53,391 nt of DNA from an uncultured beta proteobacterium. Lineage in GTDB: Bacteria > Pseudomonadota > Gammaproteobacteria > Burkholderiales > SG8-41. The stretch lies in NCBI GenBank assembly GCA_903905655.1, contig CAIVHG010000072.1:1-53391 (forward strand), in the 5' to 3' direction. The position numbers and the translations under genes were made by a program. The notes beneath the pieces are model-generated. The model saw only the letters and a program-made list of their open reading frames with translations, made no database searches and had not been told where the DNA came from. The number at the start of each line of letters is the position of its first letter. Positions within the stretch are counted from its first letter, which is position 1. Positions 17,093 through 26,138 of the stretch are shown one piece after another.

Positions 17093-18604
17093 ATGCAATC
17101 CCACGGGCCACACACACCAACGCAACTGCGCCGCCGCTATATATATGCGGCGCTGGTGTGCGCAGCGACTGCGGCGCTCGCGCTGCCGCTGCGTGACCGG
17201 CTCGATGCCGCGAATATCGTCGTCATATTCCTGCTCGCCGTCGTCATCGTCGCGCTGCGCTACGGCCGCGGCCCCGCGGTGCTGGCTGCGTTCCTCAGCG
17301 TGGGCCTGTTCGATTTCTTTTTCGTGCCGCCGCACTACTCGCTCGCGGTCAGCGACGCTCAGTACCTGGTGACCTTCGCCGTCATGCTGATCGTCGGACT
17401 GATCACTGGCCAGCTGACGGCGGGACTGCGGCAGGCGGCAGTTGAAGCCATGGCCCGTGAAAACAACACCCGCGCGCTGTACGAAGTGGCGCGCGAACTC
17501 GCCGGCGCCCTCACCTTCCAGCAGGTGCTGGAAACGTCGCAACGCTTTGCGCTCAATACCCTGGAGTCACGCATTGCTTTGCTGCTGCCCGATGCTGAGG
17601 GCAGCATCCACGCGCCGGCCGGCGCGGACTGGGTCGATGGCGTAACGGCCGCGCTTGCTTACCAGAGCCCCGCGTACTTCGAAAATGACGCGGGCGCCAG
17701 CGTGCTCTATCTGCCGCTCGCCGCGCCCAGCCGCGTGCGCGGTGTACTGGCGATCATCCGCATCGATGGCCGCATCGGGCCGCTGTCAGACCTGCGCCAG
17801 CTGCTCGACGCGTACGCCTCGCTAATCGGCATTGCAGTGGAGCGCCTGCATTACGCAGAGGTAGCGCAGCGCTCGCAAATGCAGGTGGCCTCCGAACGGC
17901 TACGCAGCTCGCTGCTGTCCGCGCTCTCGCACGACGTGCGCACGCCGATCACCGCGCTCGTCGGACTCGCCGACGCGCTGGTGCACGGCAAGTCGCCGCT
18001 GACCGGAGCGCAATGCGAGATCGCGGAATCGATCCGTGAACAAGGCATGCGCATCAATGAGATGGTGAGCAAGCTGCTCGACATGGCGCGCTTGAGCGCC
18101 GGCCACGTGAAGCTGCGCAGAGAATGGCAGCCGCTGAAGGAGGTCGTGGGAGCCAGCCTCCAACTTCTCGGCGCAACGCTTCGCGACCGGCAGATCAACG
18201 TAGACTTGCCGCAGGATATGCCTTTGATCGAGTTCGACGCGGTGCTCATCGAGCGCGTGCTGTGCAATCTGCTCGAAAACGCGCACAAGTACAGTCCTGC
18301 GGAGTTCCCGATCGACATCACAGCAGCCGTGCGCGGCGCTCTCATCGAGGTCGCGGTGTGCGACCGCGGGCCGGGCCTGCCGCAGGACACGGCGCGGCTG
18401 TTCGAAATCTTTGAGCGCGGCGAGCGCGAATCGGCGACTCCCGGCGTCGGGCTGGGGCTTGCCATCTGCCGCTCCGTCATCGAAGCGCATGGCGGAATGA
18501 TCACCGCCTGCAACCGGCCGGGTGGCGGTGCGTGCTTCAGCTTTACGCTGCCGCTGGGCACTCCGCCGTCGATCGAGCCGGAAGAAACGATGAGCGGCGC
18601 ATAA
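17093..18604 (+). CDS. KdpD-like sensor histidine kinase lacking the N-terminal KdpD and USP domains
   Basis: 503 residues, about 400 short of full KdpD. It begins with four transmembrane helices of the KdpD type (DUF4118, residues about 15-110, including the FDFFFVPPHYSLAV loop). A GAF-like region (about 125-255) follows, then a HisKA domain with His280 in LSHDVRTPI, and an HATPase domain with LLENAHKYSP, DRGPGLP and GVGLGLAICRSVIEAHGG. The cytoplasmic potassium and nucleotide-sensing N-terminus with its Walker motif is absent. It phosphorylates, presumably, the KdpE-like regulator encoded 1 nt downstream; Kup follows. No kdpFABC genes are in the window. The ATG at 17093 opens right before the first helix. 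Confidence 0.85.
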   Translation: MQSHGPHTPTQLRRRYIYAALVCAATAALALPLRDRLDAANIVVIFLLAVVIVALRYGRGPAVLAAFLSVGLFDFFFVPPHYSLAVSDAQYLVTFAVMLIVGLITGQLTAGLRQAAVEAMARENNTRALYEVARELAGALTFQQVLETSQRFALNTLESRIALLLPDAEGSIHAPAGADWVDGVTAALAYQSPAYFENDAGASVLYLPLAAPSRVRGVLAIIRIDGRIGPLSDLRQLLDAYASLIGIAVERLHYAEVAQRSQMQVASERLRSSLLSALSHDVRTPITALVGLADALVHGKSPLTGAQCEIAESIREQGMRINEMVSKLLDMARLSAGHVKLRREWQPLKEVVGASLQLLGATLRDRQINVDLPQDMPLIEFDAVLIERVLCNLLENAHKYSPAEFPIDITAAVRGALIEVAVCDRGPGLPQDTARLFEIFERGERESATPGVGLGLAICRSVIEAHGGMITACNRPGGGACFSFTLPLGTPPSIEPEETMSGA

Positions 18605-18605
18605 G

Positions 18606-19298
18606 ATGGATGCAGCGCGCACCAAGGTGCTGATCATCGAGGACGAGCGCCAAATCCGGCGCTTCGTACGCAGCGCGCTCGAGGACGAGGGATACGAAGT
18701 GATCGAAGCGGACACCGCAGCGGCTGCGCTGAAGCTCACGGCGGGCGAGCATCCCGCGTTGCTGATCCTCGACCTCGGTCTGCCCGACCGCGACGGCATC
18801 GGCGTGATCCCCGACGTGCGCGCGTGGAGCGACGTCCCCATCCTCGTGCTGTCCGCCCGCGCGCAGGAGGAAGAGAAGGTCAAAGCGCTGGATGCAGGAG
18901 CAGACGACTACCTGACCAAGCCATTCGGCGTCGGCGAATTGCTGGCACGTACACACGCGTTGCTGCGCCGCCGGCACGCGGCGCAGGGCAACCGCGACCC
19001 GCTCGTCGCATTCGGAACCGTGCGCGTGGATCTCGCGCGGCGCGCCGTCGAGCGCGACGGCGCGCCGGTGCACCTCACGCCGATCGAGTACCGTCTGCTC
19101 ACTGCATTGATCGCAAACGCCAACCGCGTGCTCACGCACCGCCGTCTGCTCGCGGACGTATGGGGCGCAGGCTACGCGGAGAGCACGCACTACCTGCGCA
19201 TCTATGTCGCCCGCCTGCGCGAAAAGCTCGAGCCCGACCCGGCACGCCCGCAGCACATCGTAACCGAGACTGGCGTAGGCTATCGCTTCAAACTTTGA
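18606..19298 (+). CDS. kdpE: KdpE-like response regulator, OmpR family
   Basis: 230 residues. The receiver domain (about 6-120) has the acidic pair IEDE, the phosphoacceptor Asp56 in LLILDLGLPD and the conserved Lys in DYLTKPF. The winged-helix DNA-binding domain (about 135-228) has LTPIEYRLLTALI, HRRLLADVWG and TETGVGYRFKL, as in KdpE. It starts one base after the kinase stop codon, so the two are surely co-transcribed and paired. The nearest likely target is kup, 13 bp downstream. Binding sites could not be identified. Confidence 0.9.
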   Translation: MDAARTKVLIIEDERQIRRFVRSALEDEGYEVIEADTAAAALKLTAGEHPALLILDLGLPDRDGIGVIPDVRAWSDVPILVLSARAQEEEKVKALDAGADDYLTKPFGVGELLARTHALLRRRHAAQGNRDPLVAFGTVRVDLARRAVERDGAPVHLTPIEYRLLTALIANANRVLTHRRLLADVWGAGYAESTHYLRIYVARLREKLEPDPARPQHIVTETGVGYRFKL

Positions 19299-19311
19299 AC
19301 AGAACGCACAT

Positions 19312-21186
19312 ATGAAAACAGCCGCTCCCCGCAGCCGCCTCTCCACGCTCACGCTCGCCGCACTCGGGATCGTATTCGGCGACATCGGCACCAGTCCGCT
19401 CTATGCCTTCAAAGAAGCGTTCGCAGGTGCATACCCGCTGCCTCTGGACGAAGCCCGCGTGCTGGGCGTGCTGTCGATGATCTTCTGGGCGCTGACGCTC
19501 GTGGTTTCGTTAAAGTACGTGTCGTTCGTGCTCAGGTTCGACAACAAGGGCGAGGGCGGCGTGCTGGCCCTGCTCGCTTTCGCGCGGCGCATCACGCGCG
19601 GCAATCCGCGGCTACAGGCGGCGACCGCGGTGATCGCGATCTTCGCGGCATCGCTGTTTTTCGGCGACGCCGTGATCACGCCCGCGATTTCCGTGCTGTC
19701 CGCAGTGGAAGGGCTGTCGGTGCTTTCTCCCGAGTTCACGCACTGGGTCGTGCCGCTGACCATCGCCGTTCTCATCGCGCTGTTCGCCATTCAGCGCCGC
19801 GGCACCGGCAGCGTCGGCGGACTGTTCGGCCCAATCACGGTCGTGTGGTTCCTGGTGATCGCTGTGCTCGGCGGCATGAGCATCGCCGAAACACCGGCGA
19901 TACTCGCCGCCATCGACCCGCGCTATGCCTTGCGCTTCGCCACGGCACATCCGATGGAATCGTTTCTTGCGCTCGGCGCTGTGTTCCTGACGCTTACCGG
20001 CGCCGAGGCGCTCTACGCGGACATCGGCCACTTCGGCGCGGGACCGATACGCATCGGCTGGTTCGGGCTGGTGTTTCCCGCGCTCACGCTGAACTACCTG
20101 GGACAGGGCGCGCTCGTGCTGCGCCATCCGGATGCGGTGAGCAATCCCTTCTTCCTGCTCGTGCCGGATGCGCTGCTGCTGCCGCTCGTCATCCTCGCCA
20201 CCGCCGCCACGGTGATTGCTTCGCAAGCGACGATCTCCGGCGCCTTCTCGGTGACGCAGCAGGCCTCGCGCCTCGGCTACCTCCCGCAGTTTCCGACACA
20301 GCACACCTCGGCTTCCGAGCGCGGCCAGATCTACATCGCACAGGTCAACTGGGCGATGCTCGCGATCGTGGTGATGCTGGTGCTGGCTTTCGGCTCCTCG
20401 ACCAACCTCGCCGCGGCGTACGGCATCGCAGTCTCCGGCACCATGCTGCTCACCACGGCGCTCATCGCCATCGTGGCCTGGCCGATGATGCCGCGCCTGC
20501 GTCCGGTGCTGGCGGTCGGGCTATTCGTGGTGGGTGCGGCCGAGCTGCTGTTCCTCGCCTCGAACACCACCAAGATCGCGGCCGGCGGCTGGTTTCCCCT
20601 CGTCTGCGGGCTCGCCATCTTCACGCTGCTCTCGACGTGGAAGCGCGCACGCGAAGCGATCGCTTCGTCCGAGGCAAGCCGGCGCATTCCTCTCGAAGGC
20701 TTCTTCAAGCATGTGACCGACGTGCCGATCGTGCCCGGAACCGCGGTGTTTCTGTCGGCCGACCCCGACTGCGTGCCGACGACGCTGATGCACAACCTCA
20801 AGCACAACAAGGTGCTGCACGAGAGGATGCTCATGCTCACGTTCACGACGGGCGACGAGCCGTACGTGGACAAAGACGAGCGGCTGGACCTGCACGTGAT
20901 CGAACCCAAGCGCATCTATCAGGTGACGCTGCGCTATGGCTTCATGCAGTCGCCCGACATGATGGAAGCGCTGGCGCTGCTGCGCGAGCGCGGGCTCAAT
21001 CTCGAAATGATGGAAACGACTTTCTTCCTCGGCAGGTCCACCATCGAGCGCGCCCGGAAGCGCGGCTTCTTCACCTGGCGCCGTGAATTGTTCCGCTGGA
21101 TGCAGCGCAACGCCCCGGGCGCGACCGAATACCTGAACATCCCCGCCGACCGCGTGATCGAGATCGGCACACGCATCACGGTTTAG
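19312..21186 (+). CDS. kup: Low-affinity potassium uptake protein Kup
   Basis: 624 residues, the usual Kup length. It opens with STLTLAALGIVFGDIGTSPLYAFKEAF, the signature of KUP/HAK/KT transporters, and has about twelve membrane helices in residues 1-450 followed by a cytoplasmic tail (VPGTAVFLSAD and TTFFLGRSTIER blocks). It should carry K+ in symport with H+. It is the third gene of a unit with the KdpD-like kinase and KdpE, which is unusual because KdpDE normally control the kdpFABC pump. The following gene converges on it. Confidence 0.93.
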   Translation: MKTAAPRSRLSTLTLAALGIVFGDIGTSPLYAFKEAFAGAYPLPLDEARVLGVLSMIFWALTLVVSLKYVSFVLRFDNKGEGGVLALLAFARRITRGNPRLQAATAVIAIFAASLFFGDAVITPAISVLSAVEGLSVLSPEFTHWVVPLTIAVLIALFAIQRRGTGSVGGLFGPITVVWFLVIAVLGGMSIAETPAILAAIDPRYALRFATAHPMESFLALGAVFLTLTGAEALYADIGHFGAGPIRIGWFGLVFPALTLNYLGQGALVLRHPDAVSNPFFLLVPDALLLPLVILATAATVIASQATISGAFSVTQQASRLGYLPQFPTQHTSASERGQIYIAQVNWAMLAIVVMLVLAFGSSTNLAAAYGIAVSGTMLLTTALIAIVAWPMMPRLRPVLAVGLFVVGAAELLFLASNTTKIAAGGWFPLVCGLAIFTLLSTWKRAREAIASSEASRRIPLEGFFKHVTDVPIVPGTAVFLSADPDCVPTTLMHNLKHNKVLHERMLMLTFTTGDEPYVDKDERLDLHVIEPKRIYQVTLRYGFMQSPDMMEALALLRERGLNLEMMETTFFLGRSTIERARKRGFFTWRRELFRWMQRNAPGATEYLNIPADRVIEIGTRITV

Positions 21187-21253
21187 CGCGGTGCTTATCG
21201 ATATTCCTTATTACTGACCTAGCTCAGCTCGCAAATGGACGGCCTGAGTGAGA

Positions 21254-22543
21254 TCAGCCCGCAGCGCGCGCAGGCGTGAGGACCACTTCGGGATTGGAAG
21301 TGGGCGGCTGCTTGTGGCGCGGCAGGGCGAGCGCCAACGGCAGCCCCAGGCAGGTCGCGAGGATGGCTGCGGAGATCGACCAGGTGTAAGCGCCTGAGAG
21401 ATCGAACAGCACGCCGCCCAGCCAGCCGCCGAGCGCCATGCCGGTGCTTGCGCCCACCATCTCGAAGGAATAGATCGTGCCGAGCGGCGCATTCGCGCCG
21501 AACATCTGGCGGTTGATGATCGGGAAGCCGACCATCTCTCCGCCATAGCACAGGCCGAACACGATCGCGAACAGATAAAAGGTCCAGGCATCGTGGGCGA
21601 AGAACAGGATCACGATCGGCAGGCTCTGGCCGATCAGCGCTAGCGTCAGCAGCGTACGGCCACCGAGCTTGGCAGCGAGTACCGCAGAGGCAAAGCGGCT
21701 GATCACCGATGCCCCCGCGACCGCGCTTAGCACGCCCGCCGCCTCGAGTCCCGACACGCCCTGCAGGGTCGCCATCGAGACCACGTGCGCGAGAATCACG
21801 GAGTGCCCGACGCATCCCAGGTGATGGCAGCCCATCAGCAGCCACACCGTGCGCTTCCTGAGTACCTCGCGCATGCTCGCCGGCGCAATGCCGGCCGCGT
21901 CATGCGCCTGCTTTTCTTCGGAAGCGCGGTCCGCGCCGTAGGCGAGCAGTCCCTTGTCCTGGGGACGGCTGTAGATCAGCAGCGAGAATCCGATGAGTAT
22001 GACACCCATGACGACACCGATGACGGTGAAGGTCTGCTGCCAGCCGCGGGTTTCCAGCAGGCCGCGGAACACCGGCGCAAAGATCATGGGGCCCAGCCCC
22101 ATCGCAGCCCAATAGATGCCGACCGCCAGGCCCATGTGACGATTGAACCAGCGCGTTACGATCACCGGCAGCAGCACGGAGAATGCCGCATTCCCCAGAG
22201 AGCCCACGCACAAGCCGTAAATCACGTAGAACTGCCAGAGCTCCTTGACCGTGCCGAGCATGATCGTGCCCGCGGTGATCAGCACCGAAGCCCCCAGCAT
22301 CAGCTTGCGCGCCCCGTAACGGTCGCCCAGCCAGCCCATCACCACAACCGCAGGCAGCCCCGCGAGATAGGCGAGCGAATAGGCGAAAGAGATGTCGCCG
22401 CGCTTCCAGCCGAACAACTGGACCAGCGGATCGACGAACACGCCGAACGAGCCGGCATCAGCGCGGCTGACGATATTGAGGATGCACGCCGCGAAAAGGA
22501 TGATCCAGGCGTAGTGCAGGGTGGTCTTCTGTTTGGCAGTCAC
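21254..22543 (-). CDS. MFS transporter, monocarboxylate/oxalate-like
   Basis: About 429 residues with twelve predicted helices. Features of the oxalate:formate or monocarboxylate-like carriers include YAWIILFAACILNIVSRADAGSFGVF in helix 1, the motif A loop GWLGDRYGARKLM and a central cytoplasmic loop (RPQDKGLLAYGAD). No in-frame ATG is available upstream of the first helix; GTG 22543 is used, TTG 22585 is the alternative. It converges with kup and diverges from the cDPGS-like gene. Substrate unknown, an organic acid is plausible. Confidence 0.78.
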   Translation of the reverse strand: MTAKQKTTLHYAWIILFAACILNIVSRADAGSFGVFVDPLVQLFGWKRGDISFAYSLAYLAGLPAVVVMGWLGDRYGARKLMLGASVLITAGTIMLGTVKELWQFYVIYGLCVGSLGNAAFSVLLPVIVTRWFNRHMGLAVGIYWAAMGLGPMIFAPVFRGLLETRGWQQTFTVIGVVMGVILIGFSLLIYSRPQDKGLLAYGADRASEEKQAHDAAGIAPASMREVLRKRTVWLLMGCHHLGCVGHSVILAHVVSMATLQGVSGLEAAGVLSAVAGASVISRFASAVLAAKLGGRTLLTLALIGQSLPIVILFFAHDAWTFYLFAIVFGLCYGGEMVGFPIINRQMFGANAPLGTIYSFEMVGASTGMALGGWLGGVLFDLSGAYTWSISAAILATCLGLPLALALPRHKQPPTSNPEVVLTPARAAG

Positions 22544-22766
22544 GGATCTGGCTCTTATGATGTTATGCACGTATGTTAGCCCCAAAGGGGTGCTTGTTCC
22601 AAGCCGCTCCTCTCAACAGCGCGGATCAGGCAGCCTGCCGCGAGCGCCCCGTGTTGCCTCATGCCGTTGATCGCCATCAAGCAGCCCATTGCCGCTGCGC
22701 TTTATAAAGGAATCACACTCTCTTTGCGGTAATCTACCGCTACACGCATTCCCAGGAGCGCGCGCC

Positions 22767-24128
22767 ATGCCGACCGACGCAGCAGGAACCAAGCAGCGCA
22801 CGCGGATCGTCATCCTCGGCGCCGCGGGCCGCGACTTTCACAACTTCAACACGGTCTACCGCGACGACCCTGAGTGCGAGGTCGTCGCCTTCACCGCTGC
22901 GCAAATTCCAGGAATCGATGCGCGCCGCTACCCGCCTTCGCTCGCCGGCCCGCTCTACCCGAAGGGCATCGCCATACTCCCGGAATCCACGCTGGAGATG
23001 CTGATACGCGAGCGCGGCGCGCAGCGCATCGTGTTCTCGTACAGCGACGTCACGCATGCGCAGGTGATGCACCTCGCATCGCGCGCGATTGCGGCCGGCG
23101 CCGATTTCCTGCTGCACGGCCCGCAACGCACGATGCTGCAGTCGTGCATACCGGTCATCGCAGTTTCTGCGGTGCGCACCGGTTGCGGCAAGTCGCAGAT
23201 CTCGCGTTACTTGTCGCGCCTTCTGCGCGAGCGCGGACTGCGCACCGCGGTGATCCGCCATCCCATGCCCTACGGGGACCTGGAAGCGGAGCGCGTGCAG
23301 CGCTTCGCGACCCGCGACGACCTCGCAGCGGCGCACTGCACGATCGAGGAACGCGAGGAATACGAGCCGCATCTCGCGGCCGGCAGCATCGTCTACGCGG
23401 GTGTCGATTATGCGGACGTGCTAAAGCGCGCAGAGACCGAGTCCGACCTGATATTGTGGGACGGCGGCAACAACGACTTCCCCTTCATCCGCCCCGATCT
23501 GCACATCGTGCTCGCCGATGCGCTGCGCCCCGGACAGGAGACCACGCACCATCCGGGCGAGGCGGTGCTGCGCATGGCCGATGTCATCGTGGTGGCGAAG
23601 TCCGATGCCGCCGACCCCGCCGACGTAGCGCGCGTGCTCTACAACGTGCGCACCATCAATCCGCGCGCCGTCGCGATGCGGGGCGGCTCGCCGGTGACGC
23701 TCGACGACGAAGCGGCCATACGGGGCAAGCGCGTGCTCGTCGTGGACGACGGGCCTACGCTCACCCACGGCGGCATGGCGCACGGTGCAGGTTGGCTCGC
23801 CGCAACCCGCGCCGGCGCCGCCTGCATCGTCGATCCGCGCCAATGGGCGCCGCCTGAGATCTCAGGGGTGTACGCGCGCTACCCTCACATCGGCGCAGTG
23901 CTGCCCGCCACCGGTTACTCACCGGCACAGATCGAGGCGCTGCGCACCACCATCGAGCGCGCGGATGCGGAGGTGGTGGTGGCCGGGACGCCAATCGACC
24001 TCGGAGCGCTGCTGCACGTCTCCAAGCCGGTGGTGCGTGCGCGCTACGAGTACGCGGAAATGGATACCTCTGGCCTGCACGGAGAGGTCGAGAAATTCCT
24101 CGCGCGGGAGAAAAGGCTCAAGGTATGA
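22767..24128 (+). CDS. Cyclic 2,3-diphosphoglycerate synthetase homologue (P-loop protein)
   Basis: 453 residues. The start has a Rossmann-like strand (RIVILGAAGRDFHNFN), the middle a P-loop AVRTGCGKSQ followed by RHPMPYGDLEAERVQRF, then WDGGNNDFPF and a block with VIVVAKSD. This order is that of cyclic 2,3-diphosphoglycerate synthetase (CpgS), which in methanogens closes 2,3-bisphosphoglycerate into a ring with ATP. Bacterial homologues are often annotated as GTPases of unknown role. The ATG at 22767 has CCAGGAG upstream, so the frame from 22689 is shortened. No other glycolytic or osmolyte gene adjoins it; kup lies 1.5 kb away across a divergent MFS gene. Confidence 0.82.
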   Translation: MPTDAAGTKQRTRIVILGAAGRDFHNFNTVYRDDPECEVVAFTAAQIPGIDARRYPPSLAGPLYPKGIAILPESTLEMLIRERGAQRIVFSYSDVTHAQVMHLASRAIAAGADFLLHGPQRTMLQSCIPVIAVSAVRTGCGKSQISRYLSRLLRERGLRTAVIRHPMPYGDLEAERVQRFATRDDLAAAHCTIEEREEYEPHLAAGSIVYAGVDYADVLKRAETESDLILWDGGNNDFPFIRPDLHIVLADALRPGQETTHHPGEAVLRMADVIVVAKSDAADPADVARVLYNVRTINPRAVAMRGGSPVTLDDEAAIRGKRVLVVDDGPTLTHGGMAHGAGWLAATRAGAACIVDPRQWAPPEISGVYARYPHIGAVLPATGYSPAQIEALRTTIERADAEVVVAGTPIDLGALLHVSKPVVRARYEYAEMDTSGLHGEVEKFLAREKRLKV

Positions 24129-24182
24129 GGATCGTCGTCGCACCGGTCGGCAACGCGCTGCGGCGGCGATGCTGATACCGTG

Positions 24183-24240
24183 TAGGGCGGAATTCCCATT
24201 CCGCCGAGCGCAGCCTTGGTAGGGCGGGTCACACCCGCCA
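24183..24240 (+). repeat. Two REP-like palindromes, left cluster
   Basis: Two short inverted repeats sit in tandem. The first (24183-24205) pairs GGCGGAAT with ATTCCGCC around TCCC; the second (24220-24240) pairs GGCGGGT with ACCCGCC around CAC. Each is preceded by TAGGGCGG. The same two sequences recur in inverted order on the other side of the SDR gene. Confidence 0.8.
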
Positions 24241-24287
24241 TCATGCAGCGCTAATTAGAACAGTAGCTCACTCTCGTAACATTTGAA

Positions 24288-24307
24288 TGGCGGGTGTGAC
24301 CCGCCCT
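24288..24307 (-). repeat. REP-like palindrome, inverted third copy
   Basis: GGCGGGT (24289-24295) pairs with ACCCGCC (24299-24305) around GTG. It is the reverse complement of the copy at 24220-24240, so the two could form a larger hairpin of about 90 bp at the 3' end of the SDR gene. Confidence 0.75.
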
Positions 24308-24345
24308 TGCGCTCGATGTTTGGGCAGCGGCAGCCGATCCGCGTC

Positions 24346-25104
24346 TCAGCCGCGCCCTATGTACGGCATCTTGGTGGCCATCAGCGTCATGAACTGCACG
24401 TTGGCGTCCAACGGCAGGGACGCCATGTGCACGACGGCCTCGGCGACGTGCGCGACATCGATCATGGGTTCGGTCTTTACCTCGCCATTCGCCTGCTTGA
24501 CACCTTTGCTCATCTTCGCGGCGAGTTCGGTGTGCGCGTTGCCAATGTCTATCTGTCCGCACGCGATGTCGTAGGCGCGTCCGTCGAGCGAGATGCTCTT
24601 GGTGAGGCCGGTAACCGCGTGCTTGGTGGACGCATAGGGAGCGGAGTCGGGCCGCGGCACCTCGGCCGAGATCGAACCGTTGTTGATGATGCGTCCGCCG
24701 CGCGGCCGCTGCTCTTTCATCAGCCGGTAGGCTGCCTGCGCGCACAGGAACATGCCGGTCAGATTGGTGTCGACCACATCGCGCCAGGTCTCGACGCTCA
24801 GGTCCTCGAACGCGATGCCGGTGACGCTGATGCCAGCGTTGTTGAACAGGAGATCGAGCCGGCCGTACGTTTCGCGAATGCGCCCGAACAGTGCACGCAC
24901 CGCCTGAGGATCGCGCACGTCGGTGGGAACCGCCAGCACGCGTGCGGCGGGTGCGCCCGCTTCGCGCAGCGTCTGTGCGAGCAGCTCTTTGCGCCGGCCG
25001 GCGAGCACCACGCTGTAGCCTGCACGCAGCAGCGCCAGCGCAACAGCCTTGCCGATGCCGCTGCCGGCGCCGGTGACGACTGCGACTTTGTCAGGTGAGC
25101 TCAT
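24346..25104 (-). CDS. SDR family oxidoreductase
   Basis: 252-residue short-chain dehydrogenase/reductase using NAD(P). It has the cofactor motif TGAGSGIG at the start, the NNAG stabilising motif, a catalytic Ser in NNGSIS and the YASTK catalytic pair. The length and layout are classical. Its ATG at 25104 overlaps, as ATGA, the stop of a 38-codon reading frame upstream, and the decarboxylase-family gene lies before that on the same strand, so a transcriptional and translational chain is likely. It is bracketed by REP-like palindromes. Substrate unknown. Confidence 0.9.
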   Translation of the reverse strand: MSSPDKVAVVTGAGSGIGKAVALALLRAGYSVVLAGRRKELLAQTLREAGAPAARVLAVPTDVRDPQAVRALFGRIRETYGRLDLLFNNAGISVTGIAFEDLSVETWRDVVDTNLTGMFLCAQAAYRLMKEQRPRGGRIINNGSISAEVPRPDSAPYASTKHAVTGLTKSISLDGRAYDIACGQIDIGNAHTELAAKMSKGVKQANGEVKTEPMIDVAHVAEAVVHMASLPLDANVQFMTLMATKMPYIGRG

Positions 25105-25217
25105 GTCGCGTTCCTGATTTGATACGTTTCGGCGGAATCGGAATTCCGCCCTACACCTACTGCAATGGCGGGTGTGACCCGCCCTACAACGACTGCGATT
25201 TTGTCGGTAGAACTCAT
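25101..25217 (-). pseudogene. Remnant of an SDR start fused to REP sequence, coupled to the SDR gene
   Basis: A 38-residue frame. Its first ten residues ([10 protein letters not shown]) copy the SDR start ([10 protein letters not shown]), 8 of 10 identical, with 24 of 30 bases matching. After codon 10 the frame runs through the two REP-like palindromes and ends in TGA overlapping the SDR ATG by ATGA. Its ATG lies 5 nt after the stop of the upstream enzyme gene. It could be a degraded SDR copy or, in effect, a coupling leader. It is unlikely to encode a functional protein. Confidence 0.6.
25131..25186 (-). repeat. REP-like palindrome pair, right cluster
   Basis: 25131-25153 pairs GGCGGAAT with ATTCCGCC and 25166-25186 pairs GGCGGGT with ACCCGCC, each followed by CTA. 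These are the reverse complements of the two palindromes at 24183-24240, giving inverted clusters on both sides of the SDR gene. Confidence 0.8.
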
Positions 25218-25222
25218 GACGA

Positions 25223-26104
25223 TTAGCGCGCGCTCTTCGGCGGCATCAGATAGTCGCGCTGCCATTGCTTGTAGTCGTCGGTGCCGATCAGTTTGTCCAT
25301 TTCCTGCGGCGTGGCGATCTTGTCTTTGAGCGCGCCAGGGGCACCACCCTTGTAGAGGTGCTCGTAGGTTTCGCGCAGCGCGCGCGCCACGGCTGCCACC
25401 GGCGTATGCCCCTGCAGCATCACGCGGGCGCCGTGGGCTGCAATGTCGGCATGCTTGAATGACGCACCGGGCGCCGGGCCGAGCATGATCGGCAGTTTGA
25501 CGGACTCGTATACGGCTTGCACCTCTGCCACCGTTTCCACGCCCACGATGAAGATCATGTCCACGCCGGCCGCGGCGTACGCTTTGACGCGCGCCAGCGT
25601 ACCTTCGAGACCTTCCACCTTGAGCGCCTGCGTGCGCCCCATGATGATGAGCGACGGATCGCTGCGCGCGACAAGCGCGGCGCGCATCTTGCCGACGCCT
25701 TCTTCGATCGAGATCAGCTGGTCCTTGCTCGCGTTGCCGAACGGCATCGGCAGCAGCGTGTCTTCGATGCTCAGCGCGGACACTCCGGCATGCTCGAGCT
25801 CGACGACCGTGCGCATCACGTTGAGCGCGTTGCCATAGCCGTGATCGGCATCGACCAGCAGGCTCAGGTTGGATGCGCGCATGATGCGCCGCACCTGCTC
25901 CGCGAATTCGGTAAGTGTCAGGACGATCAGGTCGGGCGCGCCGAGCGTCGTGCTCGAAGCCACCGAGCCGGCGAGCATGCCGTATTCGTAGCCCACGCTC
26001 TCGGCGACCCGCGCAGACAGCGCATCCCAGACGCTCGCCGGCGTGATGCATGTATTGCCGGCCAGCAGGGCGCGCAGCCGTTTGCGTTGTTCAGTGTGGT
26101 TCAT
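25223..26104 (-). CDS. Oxaloacetate decarboxylase-like protein (isocitrate lyase/PEP mutase superfamily), copy A
   Basis: 293 residues, cytoplasmic. It matches the Pseudomonas PA4872-type oxaloacetate decarboxylase as remembered: [27 protein letters not shown] and [14 protein letters not shown], and no KRCGH loop, which separates it from methylisocitrate lyase. These enzymes remove CO2 from oxaloacetate to give pyruvate. A paralogue lies 34 bp upstream on the same strand, and an SDR gene follows. The copy differs from its neighbour in the region after SIED. Exact substrate uncertain; other 2-oxoacids or C-C bond cleavage are possible. Confidence 0.82.
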   Translation of the reverse strand: MNHTEQRKRLRALLAGNTCITPASVWDALSARVAESVGYEYGMLAGSVASSTTLGAPDLIVLTLTEFAEQVRRIMRASNLSLLVDADHGYGNALNVMRTVVELEHAGVSALSIEDTLLPMPFGNASKDQLISIEEGVGKMRAALVARSDPSLIIMGRTQALKVEGLEGTLARVKAYAAAGVDMIFIVGVETVAEVQAVYESVKLPIMLGPAPGASFKHADIAAHGARVMLQGHTPVAAVARALRETYEHLYKGGAPGALKDKIATPQEMDKLIGTDDYKQWQRDYLMPPKSAR

Positions 26105-26138
26105 GATTTCTCCTTTAAATAATTCATTGCGATGCGCG

